Assembly: GCF_030867095.1 (NCBI RefSeq)
Contig: NC_081830.1
Span: forward strand, 33,463,832 to 33,527,831
From: Alligator mississippiensis
Taxonomy: Eukaryota; Chordata; Crocodylia; Alligatoridae
Direction: 5' to 3'
Length of the DNA: 64,000 nucleotides
Below the pieces are notes generated by a model that was given only the letters and a program-made list of their open reading frames with translations, was not told the DNA's origin and searched no databases. This document shows positions 36,185-47,467 of this stretch, in pieces (within the stretch, counting starts at the first letter, position 1; each line of letters starts with the position of its first letter). The position numbers were made by a program, and so were the translations under genes.

Positions 36185-37839
36185 GACTTCAGACTCACAT
36201 AGCTAAACTTTCCCTCTGCCATCCTCCTGCACATGGGGATAGCCAAGCTCCTGTTAGGGCATGGATTGAAAGGATTAGCAGGGGCCATAGGCAAGGTATA
36301 TATGTGGAGAAGATGGGCCAGGAGAAGGGGGGATATAAGGGTCACAGGAGAATATGGGGCAAGAGTTAGGCTTATGGGTAGGTTGTGGGGGGATGGAATG
36401 GAGCTTTCAGGGCAGAGGCTAGGGAGGGAGTGGGTGGTGGAAGGGACCTGCAGTTGTTCCCTATGGCAAGGCAGTGAAGTCCCCTTACAGCAGCTGGAAA
36501 AAAAAACAGATCTCAGGCTGGATTTTGACCTGTAAAAGCTCTCACACATTTTGGGGACAGGCAATTTCCCCCTATAGCTTCATACTCCAGAAGGCAAAGT
36601 AAAACCCTTAGAAGCATATTGTTTTATAACACAGTTGACAGGATGTACAGACACAGCAGGATCTTCATGCAAGCATCAAGAGAGCCATCACAGTCTACCC
36701 ACTGCTTTTATGTGATTGAGGATGTACTTATTCAGCACATGCAGCTACTGCCAGTGTCCTGAGGAAACAGACACATGCTGGCAGGGACTCTGCACTGTAG
36801 TTCTAGGCGGTCTTTAGCTTGTTGGTTATAATAGCTTGGGCCTTTTCATCAGAGACAATTTTAGTAATGCCCACTGGCCACAGCCAAATAATCCTTGGAG
36901 GTGTCTCCATTGAAGTAATGCAATGCTTACCAAATACGTCATCTTGGGAGAGCAGTCCGGATGGCCCAGGTCAGCTGTCTAGGATTCCCATCCAGTCAAT
37001 GGAGAAATGTTTACACTTCCCAAGTGCAATCAGCACTTAGGCACTGAGTTTTACTTTGCCTTCTGAAGCACTGAGCAAGCAGGTGCTTGCAGCTGGTCTA
37101 AAGGAAATGAATAGGCAGAGGTGTGTGTCTGAATTCCTACCTCTTCTTGGAGTCTATTCATTTCAATCAGGGCTGCAAGGGAAAAGCCTGAATCCTCCTG
37201 GGTCCTGTGCCCAAAGGGGAGGTATCTTCCAGTACCACTCAGGTCAATGCAAGCACAGTACCCATTGCAGCTTTCATGCTCAATCGAGCACAGTGCAGGT
37301 GGTGTTAGTGGTAGCAGCATGCACTTTCTGTATATGATAACCCAGTTGTTAGCTCACTGATCCAAGAAGTGGGAGACCTATTTCCTATGCCCTTCTCCCC
37401 CTGAGGGGACTCAAGTCCCCATCTCTCATTTTCCAGGAGAGTGTTCTAAACTACAGAACAGGATGTGGGTGGGCTCTCTATCCTTTCTGTTGTTTCTGGG
37501 TCATTGAGCAACCAAGGGTCCCAGAATTGAGGGGCCAGGTGGTGGGCAAGCAATGGGAGCACAACTCTGTGGCACAGTGAGGGGGACATTCTCCCCTGAG
37601 TGGGTAGTCCTGGGCTCTGGTCCCTGCTGCCAGGGTTATTGCTGTTTTTAGTCAATGGCTCTAATGAAAAATGTAAAACAGCCTTGGCTGACTGAAACGC
37701 TTTACAGTTTTGTCAGTGATGGTTGCTGTGGCAATGTCTGGCAGGTCCTCTAGTTACCAGGAACTTGTATAATGACCTAGAGTAATGAAGAAGTTTGCAT
37801 GGTTTGGGGAGCGAAGGTCCATCTGTACTTTGCCTCAAG

Positions 37840-39993
37840 ATTTCAATGAACTCAGGCGATTAGTCAAGGACGCACTGCAGAGTAGGAGTTTTGAAGTGAT
37901 GGGAGTCCAAGAAGGGTGGCTGTGCCTTAAGGAAATGATCCTTTGGGCACAAAGAGAGATGATCCCAATGCGAGGAAAAAGAGGGAAAGGGGCCAGGAGG
38001 CTTCCTTGGCTGACCAGAGAAATCCAGGGCAGCCTAAGGGCCAAAAGGGGAGCACATAAAAAGTGGAAACAGGGAGAGATCACCAAAGACGAACATACCT
38101 CCTCTGCTCGCGCTTGTAGGGAGGCAGTTAGACGGGCCAAAGCTACCATGGAGCTGAGGATGGCATCCCAAGTAAAAGACAACAAGAAATTATTTTTTAG
38201 ATATATAGAGAGTAAAAGGAAGGCCCAGGGAGGAATAGGACCCCTACTAAATGGGCAGAAGCAATTGGTGACGGACAGGGGGGACAAGGCTGAACTCCTC
38301 AACGAGTTCTTTGCCTCAGTGTTCCTAAGAGAGGGGCAAGACAAGGCTCTCACTGGGGTTGTAGAGAGGCAGCAGCAAGGCGCCAGACTACCATGCGTAG
38401 ACCCTGAGATGGTGCAGAGTCACTTGGAGGAACTGGATGCCTTTAAGTCGGCAGGCCTGGATGAGTTCCATCCGAGGGTGCTGAAGGCACTGGCCGACGT
38501 CATTGCACAGCCACTGGCGGGAATATTTGAACGCTCGTGGCGCACGGGCCAAGTCCCGGAGGACTGGAAAAGGGCCAATGTGGTCCCCATTTTCAAGAAG
38601 GGGAGGAAGGAGGACCCGGGTAACTATAGGCCAGTCAGTCTCACCTCCATCTTTGGCAAAATCTTTGAAAAAATTATCAAGGCTCACATTTGCGAGAGCC
38701 CGGCAGGGCAAATTATGCTGAGGGGAAACCAGCACAGGTTCGTAGCAGGCAGGTCGTGCCTGACTAATCTAGTCTCTTTTTATGACCAGGTTACGAAACG
38801 CCTGGACACAGGAGGAGGGGTGGATGTCGTATACTTAGACTTCAGGAAGGCCTTCCATACGGTATCCCACCCCATACTGGTGAACAAGTTAAGAGGCTGT
38901 GACTTGGATGACTACACAGTCCGGTGGGTGGTGAATTGGCTAGAGGGTCGCACCCAGAGAGTCATGGTGGATGGGTCAGTCTCGACCTGGAAGGGTGTGG
39001 GCAGTGGGGTCCCACAGGGCTCGGTCCTTGGACCGATACTCTTTAATGTCCTCATCAGCAACTTGGACGAGGGAGTGAAGTGTACTCTGTCCAAGTTTGC
39101 AGATGATACAAAGCTATGGGGAGAAGTGAACACGCCAGAGGGCAGGGAACAGCTGCAAGCAGACCTGGATAGGTTGGACAAGTGGGCAGAAAACAACAGA
39201 ATGCAATTCAACAAGGAGAAATGCAAAGTGCTGCACCTAGGGAGGAAAAATGTCCAGCACACCTACAGCCTAGGAAATGACCTGCTGGGTGGCATGGAAG
39301 TGGAAAGGGATCTTGGAGTCCTAGTGGACTCCAAGATTAACATGAGTCGGCAGTGTAATGAAGTCATCAGAAAAGCCAGTGGCACTTTATCGTGCATCAG
39401 CAGATGCATGACGAATAGATCCAAAGAGGTGATACTTCCCCTCTCTCGGGTGCTGGTCAGACCGCAGTTGGAGTACTGCGTGCAATTTTGGGCACCGCAC
39501 TTCAAGAGGGATGCGGATAACCTGGAGAGGGTCCAGAGAAGGGCCACTCGTATGGTTAAGGGCCTGCAGGCCAAGCCCTACGAGGAGAGACTAGAGAACC
39601 TGGACCTTTTCAGCTTCCTCAAGAGAAGGTTGAGAGGCGACCTTGTGGCTACCTATAAGTTCATCATAGGGGCACAGAAGGGAATTGGTGAGCTTTTATT
39701 CACCAAGGCACCCCCGGGGGTTACAAGAAATAATGGCCACAAGCTAGCAGAGAGTAGATTTAGATTGGACATTAGGAAGAACTTCACAGTTAGAGTGGCC
39801 AAAGTCTGGAACGGGCTCCTAAGGGAGATGGTGCTGTCCCCTACCCTGGGGGTCTTCAAGAGGAGGTTGGATATGCATCTAGCTGGCGTCATCTAAACCC
39901 AGCACTCTTTCCTGCCTATGCAGGGGGTCAGACTTGAAGATCTATTGAGGTCCCTTCCGACCCTAACATCTGTGAATCTATGAATCTATGAAT
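37840..39993 (+). mobile_element. Young CR1 LINE with uninterrupted 703-codon frame lacking endonuclease
   Basis: The element is 5'-truncated just before the linker (NELRRLVKDALQSRSF). From there one frame stays open to the natural end LAGVI and stop at 39896. The frame even extends about 20 codons into 5' flanking DNA (from 37785), which is chance. All RT blocks are present: [29 protein letters not shown] and FADD at 39096-39107, followed by the C-terminal domain. It ends in a (TCTATGAA) tail. Without the endonuclease it cannot move by itself, but the open frame argues for recent insertion. Confidence 0.95.
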
Positions 39994-40090
39994 TTCTTGT
40001 GGAAACTGGTTTTTTTTCAAAATCTTTTAAATGCTTGGCCTGTATTCTTCAGGGATCTATTCTGAAGCTGTATTGGTCTGAGACAAAAAG

Positions 40091-41340
40091 AAATACAAAA
40101 CTCTAAAACTCTTGGTTTGGAGGTGATACCTTTTATTAGACCAACTACAAAATAGCAAAAACATGTCTTTCTTTGTGTGACGAGCTAGCTGGCAGTGACT
40201 TAGCCCAGGGGTTTTGAAGGGGTAAAAGAGGATTGGAGGATTTGGGATTCCCTTTACTCACCAATCAGGCCCCAGAGACTCACCCTCCGTGTCCCCTGAT
40301 TCGCCCCTTGGGTCACCTGGAGGGGGATAAAAGGGGCAGTGTGGCTGACTCAGGGGAGACCAGCCAGGGACTACAAGGAAGGAGCTTCAAAGAGCTGGCA
40401 AAGCAGGGCGGGAGCAGTTGCCCCAGAAGCACCTGAAGGAGTAGGACCTGCAGGCAGTAGTTGTACCCTCAGCAGCACGGCATGTGGCTGGCAGGAGAGG
40501 CTCCCCAGCTCCAGCAAGGATCTGAGCAGTGACCTGAGAGGTTCCCAGCTTTGCTTCCTGAGCTTCCAATAAGAGGTCAGGCGGCTCGACGTGAAGCTGG
40601 GGCTCCTGGAAGGTCAAGACCCCTAGCAGGTTGGAGCAGTACTAGCACTTGGTGGCTGTGTGGTAGTTTCTGCCTACCACATGGGAGGTCTGAGTTTAAG
40701 TCCCAGCTGGGGTGACTTGGGGTGAGTGAAGTAACAGGGAGAAATCCTAGGTGCAGTGGGAAGGGGTCATTGTGTTTTCCCTCTTTCCCCCCCTTCCAGG
40801 TACCACAGTCCTATATTCCTTATTCCTTTTCACATTTTGTATTTTGTGTCTTATATTTCACCAACCAGGATTGTTTGTTCTGCTGTTTGTGTTTTATATT
40901 TTGTTAGCTCTGCCTTTTGGCAATGATTGTAAGTGTCTAACCTTTGTTGAATCCTGCCATCTCGGGGCGTTGTAGTGCCCCCTATATCCCCTGGTTTATG
41001 CCTGTTATGTTCCCAGGACTGTTCTCTCATTAAAAGGTATATGGTTAAGGCCCCATTGGTGGTCTGGCTCTGCTCTATAGGGGGAGGAGAGTCCCTACAC
41101 CTCCCACAGTGCTTGTGCACCTGCTTTGATCCCTTCATTTGGAGAGGGGGTACCTCTTGGAGTACCGCCCGGGTTACATTTGCAAGCTTTTGGGCACATG
41201 CGTCCTTCTTCAGGCCTGAGGAAGAGCACGTGTGCCTGAAAGTTTGCAAAGAAAGACATTTTTTTGCAGGGGGGGCTATTTTTTAGTTGGCCTAATAAAA
41301 GGTATTACCTCTGAACCAAGAGTTTTAGAGTTTTGTATTT
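40091..41340 (+). mobile_element. Foldback repeat split by a solo LTR
   Basis: The arms are 40091-40175 and 41183-41340. The outer parts match as inverted repeats: ACAAAACTCTAAAACTCTTG, ACCTTTTATTAGRCCAACTA and ACATGTCTTTCTTTG. The centre reads GCAAGCTTTTGGGCACATGC...CTTCAGGCCTGAGGAAGAGC. Without the inserted LTR the element would be about 243 bp. The core TTTTATTAGACCAACT recurs in other repeats of the window. Confidence 0.8.
40176..41178 (+). mobile_element. Solo LTR fossil of an endogenous retrovirus-like element, 1003 bp
   Basis: Begins TGTGAC and ends GTTACA (imperfect TG...CA inverted ends). It is flanked by a 4-bp duplication TTTG (40172-40175 and 41179-41182). A TATA-like GATAAAAGG near 40325 and an ATTAAA near 41028 suit a U3-R-U5 layout. 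Only one LTR lies between the duplications, so the internal part was lost by LTR recombination. It is younger than the foldback repeat it interrupts. Family within ERV/LTR elements is not determined. Confidence 0.75.
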
Positions 41341-41606
41341 CTTCTGGCCTGTGTTTTCTTACTAAGCTTGGGATACCCTTGGTCATATTTGACCAGTATA
41401 TGACATAGGTGTCTTTCCAGATACAGATTTCTCATTCAGAACGGCTCCAAAGCATTGCAGAGAGAGTTTCTGTTCCCAGTGATCAACTGCATGTATGGAT
41501 GCCATCTCGTGTGTGCAGCTTATCTTGGTAATTCTAGTACTCTTGAAAGGCAGGTGAAGCTTTTCTCCTTTGTTTGACCATTCTGCCTCTTCCTTCATGA
41601 AGGACA

Positions 41607-41898
41607 AGGGTGTCAACCTTGTTTGGCACCTGGGTCGGATCCAAACCATGGAGCTCCTTGCAGGCCAGATCTAGACCCACCTGTGGTGGTGGAGTGAGCA
41701 GCAGCAGTGGCACTGTAACAGCTCAGGGAGTTGCAGGGGTTAATGCAACCATCGCTCACCCCATCACTGCCAAAACATGTCTGCAACATGGCTCAATAGC
41801 CCAGAATTCAGCAGTTGGTCCCTCCACCATTCTCCTCACCCCCAAGTTCCTGGCCTCTCCAGGAGCCCCACAGGCTGTATGTTTGGCAGCCCTGATAG
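41607..41898 (+). mobile_element. hAT-like element
   Basis: Left end CAAGGGTGTCAACCTTG and right end GTTTGGCAGCCCTG form imperfect inverted repeats of the same general type as the element at 13922. The ends are approximate and no duplication was found. Confidence 0.4.
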
Positions 41899-42399
41899 GA
41901 CAGAATTGCTCACCAAGTCCCTGATGCATGTGATGGCAGTATCAAGGTGCAACAACAGTGTCCATACTTGGTCCCTGTCTTTGCTCAGTAGTCACCTCAG
42001 GGGTTCCCATTAATCTGAGAGGCATGGAAGAAACCATCAGTTTACAAATCCTACCGGTCTCTAAACTGCTTTAGGTGTGGGCTTCTTCTGTGTTGCTTTT
42101 ACCTATTCATGTCTTTTCCCTAATCTACCTGAGGCAGTCAGAAAGCAGCCCACATACAGTGGTCACAGATTCCTTTAGTTTTAATTCAGTTTTAGATCTG
42201 CTTCCCTGGCTCTTTCTAGCAGACAGCTGTGGTCACAAACTGCCACAGTCTCTGCCACAACATCTTCATGTCCATACATTGGGCTGCTGTTGGCCATGAG
42301 GCTGATCCTTGTCAGTCCTGTTGGTACTACTTGTTCATGGCGGCACTGATGTTCTTCCACTCCAGATTCAATTCCAAACAACGTTCACGTCCATCTGCC

Positions 42400-44000
42400 A
42401 CTGCCTTCTGGTATCTAGAACGAGATTAGGGACCTGCTTTCCTTAGCCAGGATCACTTGCCAATGCTTTTGCTTTTGCCAAGTTAGATAATCTTTCTACA
42501 CTTACAGCTATTTGGTAGTAAGCTCTTTGTTTAATGTACCTGTTCCATGGCTACCCAGCAGGTTATCCAGCTTGCGAGCTCTGAGGCTTCGGCAATAGTG
42601 CCTTCTTTTCCAGCTGGACTGGCTGAGATGTTGCATCTATACTGAGAACTAATCTCTCTGTAAGACATCATCTTCCTTCACTTTTAACAGCTTTGTTTTA
42701 GGGGTTGTTGTTTGCTGCTGAACCTATTATTTTGTTTTACTTGAATATCCATTGCCTTAATTATTTGTCCCTGGTTTATTCTTAGTAGGCTCATTACTGT
42801 ACCTGAAAGCAAAGGCTTTTTTGTCTGTTTTACCTGGAATTTCAGCCTGTGTGCTTTTCCCTTCAAATTTGTCTTGTAACATATGTTGTCTGAGTGGTAC
42901 TATTATCTTGTCATTGCATAATTTTAGTTTGGATTTTAGTTGCAGTTTCTGCATAATACTGATGCAGTCTTTGTAATCACCCAGCCTACTTGACTTACTG
43001 TTTTCTGTTTGTGTGCTGCTGCCTTGTCTTTGCTCTTTGGTCCCAGACTGAGCTTTATAAGCCAGCTATTTGTTACTATTTTGCATTGACTTAATAACGT
43101 ACATGTGCAAAATCTCATCCTCAGTTTCACTGCTTGCTTCCTCAATAGGGTGCATATTTTTTACTTTGCTTTTTTGTCTGCAAGCACTGATGTAGTTATT
43201 TCCCTTTTGCATATGACCCCATATGCAGGGCATCTTCCATTACCATATTTTTCCCCACAATACCCTCGGGTCTCTTACATCTTGAGCATTTCCTCTGTTT
43301 TGTATTTGTGCATTTGCTTTGTACAAATTTTGATGTATTTTTCATTGAGCTCCCTGTTGAATCTTCTTGGCATCAGCTTCTTATATTCTGCATTTGGTCA
43401 TGAACTTATTCCCTAGCTTTGCACATGCCTGGTAGAATCAGTATGGGTTCTCTTGACTATTCTCATTTGAGCCTTAGCATCATTCATCCCTATTACTGTT
43501 CAGATGTAATAATCCTCTGTGGTAGCCATTTTGCAGTTTGGCACTATATTGATCTATTATTTCTCCAGATAATTGATTACATTTGTAAAGATGCCTTTCA
43601 CAAGTGCCTTTTTTGTGCGAGTTGAAAGTGCTTTTCAGATTTTATATGACCCTCCCAGTCTGTGGCTCACATGACCAGATGCTACCCAAGCAGGTGGCAG
43701 CTTTTATCCACTACAGTTAAGAGTCCAGCTGGCCTGGTTTCTTCTTTCTCCAGCCTTGTTGTACTTTTGTAATTTCCCCATTGTGATTCAAAGAATGTCA
43801 AATTGCTAATGACATCCTTTTTCATGCCCATCTGCTCAGGGCCAAGGATCAGGCATGACGTGATGCTTGGTTTTTCTTTCAAATGTCTGATTTCACGTAC
43901 ATGTAGGAGCTGCCTCATGTCTGTCTGAGTGGTCAATGCAACTTTTTGCTTGTATTTCACATTTACTGCATAAAGCTGACTGAATCTTTTTAACAAAACA
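42400..44000 (-). mobile_element. Degraded Ty3/gypsy-like LTR retroelement fossil (gag region)
   Basis: Several short reading frames on the minus strand carry gag-like sequence, with a zinc-knuckle-like cluster including a CPAYG word near 43220-43270. A further open stretch at 43682-43996 is unassigned but lies just upstream in the same sense. The element is heavily broken and old. Limits are approximate, no LTRs were matched to it, and the family call rests mainly on the knuckle pattern. Confidence 0.4.
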
Positions 44001-45272
44001 GTATTCTAGCAGAAACATTTTGTTTTTCTTATTTTGCTAAGATAAAAACAATTTGTTTGGATTTTAGCATCCAAATTAATTTCACTTGGACAGAAATAGT
44101 GTTTTGGTAGGACATTTGTTTTAAAACAACTGTTTTGACACTGCCAAAAAAAGAGGCTTTGTTGTTTCCAGATGGGGAACAGACCCCAGGCAGGTGCAAT
44201 GAGGTGGTCGCAACCCCTTCTTTGATTCTTCCACTCTTGCTATCCACAGGACGCAAGAGCCTGATCCTGCCAGAGCCAGATTGCCCAGTCCCTCTTCCCA
44301 AATGGGGCAGGTGGCCAGTGGCAACTCCTGTATCATGCCAGACCTGGAGGCCAAAGGCCCAGTCTCGACTGCACCCCTGCTTTCAAAATCTTAGATCCAC
44401 TGTTGTTCTAGATTAAGCTCTTCCAGAATTTCTGTTCCAACAAAGTTTTGTATTTTTGCTTTGACTGGGAACAAAACCAGATTTGGGAACATTGGGATTT
44501 CCTGAGAAAAGGAAGTTCCATTTTTGGGCCAGCTCTGCTCATCCAGTGCTGCTGCGAAGTAGAGGTCTTCATGGTGTGATTGTAGAGTGCTTTCTAGTTT
44601 CTGCTCTAGAGGGAAAGCCTTGATTGAAAAAGACATGGAAGGGCATCATCCCCTGTGTTCCCACCAGGGCATGGCCCCTATTGTGGGGGCAGGACTGGCT
44701 ATGACATGATCCCCTCCTCCCAAATATAGAGAAGACAAGTGTGCCACTGATCAGCACTTAGCAGCAGGATGACTGTGTCCCATTGATAAGGGGCAGGGGG
44801 CACAGAGGCAGTTGGCTGTGGGTTATCTAGGTGGTTCACAGCTAGTGAGTTGGAGAAAAGTGTCTGCAGCTACCTGGGCTGTCAGTTTTGTGCCAAGTTC
44901 TTGTCAAGTCACCGGACAGGACTTGCCTTATACACATCTCATCCCAGCTTATGGACAGTGCAGCCAGTAGATCAATGACGTCCAGTGCTGGGAGGCAGGA
45001 GAGAAAAGACTGCACCTTAGAAGCTGGGCTGATTGTTGTGTGGCTGTTTGTGTGTCTCACAGGATGATACTGTGGGTCCTATGCTGTCTAAGGAGCTTTG
45101 GTCCAGCCATGGTCCCCTTGGGGCACCATTGGCCTTTTGTGCCCTCACCTACCTAAATAGCTTTCTCCAAGAAATCTTTAGAGCTCATTTCTGTGTAGGG
45201 TGCCTGCAAGGACCATACACCCCTTCTGCCATTTTCCACCTGAATTTTCCTTTTAGAGCTGGGCCAGAAGTA
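44001..45272. other. Intergenic, nothing recognised
   Basis: Short open frames only, none with a recognisable domain. Confidence 0.45.
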
Positions 45273-47467
45273 TCATAGATTCATAGATGTTAGGGTCGGA
45301 AGGGACCTCAATAGATCATTGAGTCTGACCCCCTGCATAGTCAGGAAAGAAAGCTGGGTCTAGATGACCCCAGCTAGATGCATATCCAACCTCCTCTTGA
45401 AGACCCCCAGGGTAGGGGACAGCACCACCTCCCTTGGGAGCCCGTTCCAGACCTTGGCCACTCTTACCGTGAAGAAGTTCTTCCTAATGTCTAGTCTAAA
45501 TCTGCTCTCTGCTAGCTTGTGGCCATTATTTCTTGTAACCCCCGGGGGTGCCTTGGTGAATAAAAGCTCACCAATTCCCTTCTGTGCCCCTGTGATGAAC
45601 TTATAGGTAGCCACAAGGTCGCCTCTCAACCTTCTCTTGAGGAAGCTGAAAAGGTCCAGGTTCTCTAGTCTCTCCTCGTAGGGCTTGGCCTGCAGGCCCT
45701 TAACCATACGAGTGGCCCTTCTCTGGACCCTCTCCAGGTTATCCGCATCCCTCTTGAAGTGTGGCGCCCAAAATTGCACGCAGTACTCCAACTGCAGTCT
45801 GACCAGCGCCCGAGAGAGGGTAAGTATCACCTCTCTGGATCTATTCATCATGCATCTGCTGATGCACGATAAAGTGCCATTGGCTTTTCTGATGGTTTCG
45901 TCACACTGCCGACTCATGTTCATCTTGGAGTCCACTAGGACTCCAAGATCCCTTTCCACTTCCATGCCACCCAGCAGGTCATTCCCTAGGCAGTAGGTGT
46001 GCTGGACATTTTTCCTCCCTAGGTGCAGCACTTTGCATTTCTCCTTGTTGAATTGCATTCTGTTGTTTTCTGCCCACTTGTCCAACCTGTCCAGGTCTGC
46101 TTGCAGCTGTTCCCTGCCCTCCGGCACGTCCACTTCTCCCCACAGTTTTGTGTCATCTGCAAACTTGGACAGAGTACACTTCACTCCCTCGTCCAAGTCA
46201 CTGATGAAGACATTAAAGAGTATCGGTCCAAGGACCGAGACCTGCGGTACTCCACTGCCCACACCCTTCCAGGTCGAGACCGACCCATCCACCATGACTC
46301 TCTGGGTGCGACCCTCTAGCCAATTTGCCACCCACCGGACTGTGTAGTCATCCAAGTCACAGCCTCTTAACTTGTTCACCAGTATGGGGTGGGATACCGT
46401 ATTGAAGGCCTTCCTGAAGTCTAAGTATACGACATCCACCCCTCCTCCTGTGTCCAGGCGTTTCGTAACCTGGTCATAAAAAGAGACTAGATTGGTCAGG
46501 CATGACCTGCCTGCTACGAACCCGTGCTGGTTTCCCCTCAGCATAATTTGTCCTGCCAGGCTCTCGCAAATGTGAGCCTTGATAATTTTTTCAAAGATTT
46601 TGCCAAGGATGGAGGTGAGACTGACTGGCCTATAGTTGCCCGGGTCCTCCTTCCTCCCCTTCTTGAAAATGGGGACCACATTGGCCCTTTTCCAGTCCTC
46701 CGGGACTTGGCCCATGTGCCACGAGCGTTCAAGTATTCCCACCAGTGGCTGTGCAATGACGTCCGCCAGTGCCTTCAGTACCCTTGGATGGAGCTCATCC
46801 AGGCCTGCCGACTTAAAGGCATCCAGTTCCTCCAAGTGACTCTGCACCATCTCAGGGTCTACGCATGGTAGCCTGGCGTCTTGCTGCTGCCTCTCTACAA
46901 TCCCAGTTCAGAGACTTGTCTTGCCCCTCTCTTAGGAACACAGAGGCAAAGAACTCATTGAGGAGTTCAGCCTTGTCCCCCCTGTCTGTCACCAATTGCT
47001 TCTGCCCATTTAGTAGGGGTCCTATTCCTCCCTGGGCCTTCCTTTTACTCCCTATATATCTAAAAAACAATTTCTTGTTATCCTTTACTTGGGATGCCAT
47101 CCTCAGCTCCATGGTAGCTTTGGCCTGTCTAACTGCCTCCCTACAAGCACGAGCAGAGGAGGTATACTCCTCTTTGGTGATCTCTTCCTGTTTCCACTTT
47201 TTATGTGCCCCCCTTTTGGCCCGTAGGCTGCCCTGGATTTCTCTGGTCAGCCAAGGAAGCCTCCTGGCCCCTTTTTCTCTTTTTCCTCGCATCGGGATCG
47301 TCTCCCTTTGTGCCCGAAGGATCATTTTCTTAAGTCACAGCCACCCTTCTTGGGCTCCCATCCCTTCAAAACTCCTACTCTGCAGTGCGTCCTTGACTAA
47401 TCGCCTGAGTTCATTTAAATCAGCTTTCCTAAAGTCTAGCACTTTCACCCTACTAGTTACCTTACCC
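45273..47467 (-). mobile_element. Young CR1 LINE, linker through 3' end
   Basis: Reads on the minus strand from the linker (GTAACTAGTAGGG region) to the terminal tail. The RT frame is open from 46850 to 45360 (496 codons) with FADD intact. The upstream linker is open from 47325 to 46852 in another frame, so there is one frame change near 46890-46910. A C-to-A change just upstream of 47325 turns the cysteine of WLCLKE into TGA. The copy is very close in sequence to those at 4.2, 11.4 and 37.8 kb. Confidence 0.95.

Larger units (their letters stand above)
34842..37839. other. Intergenic, mostly unassigned
   Basis: Only the hAT-like element at 35714 and the foldback at 36039 are recognised. No exon with good splice sites and conserved coding was found. 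Confidence 0.45.
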
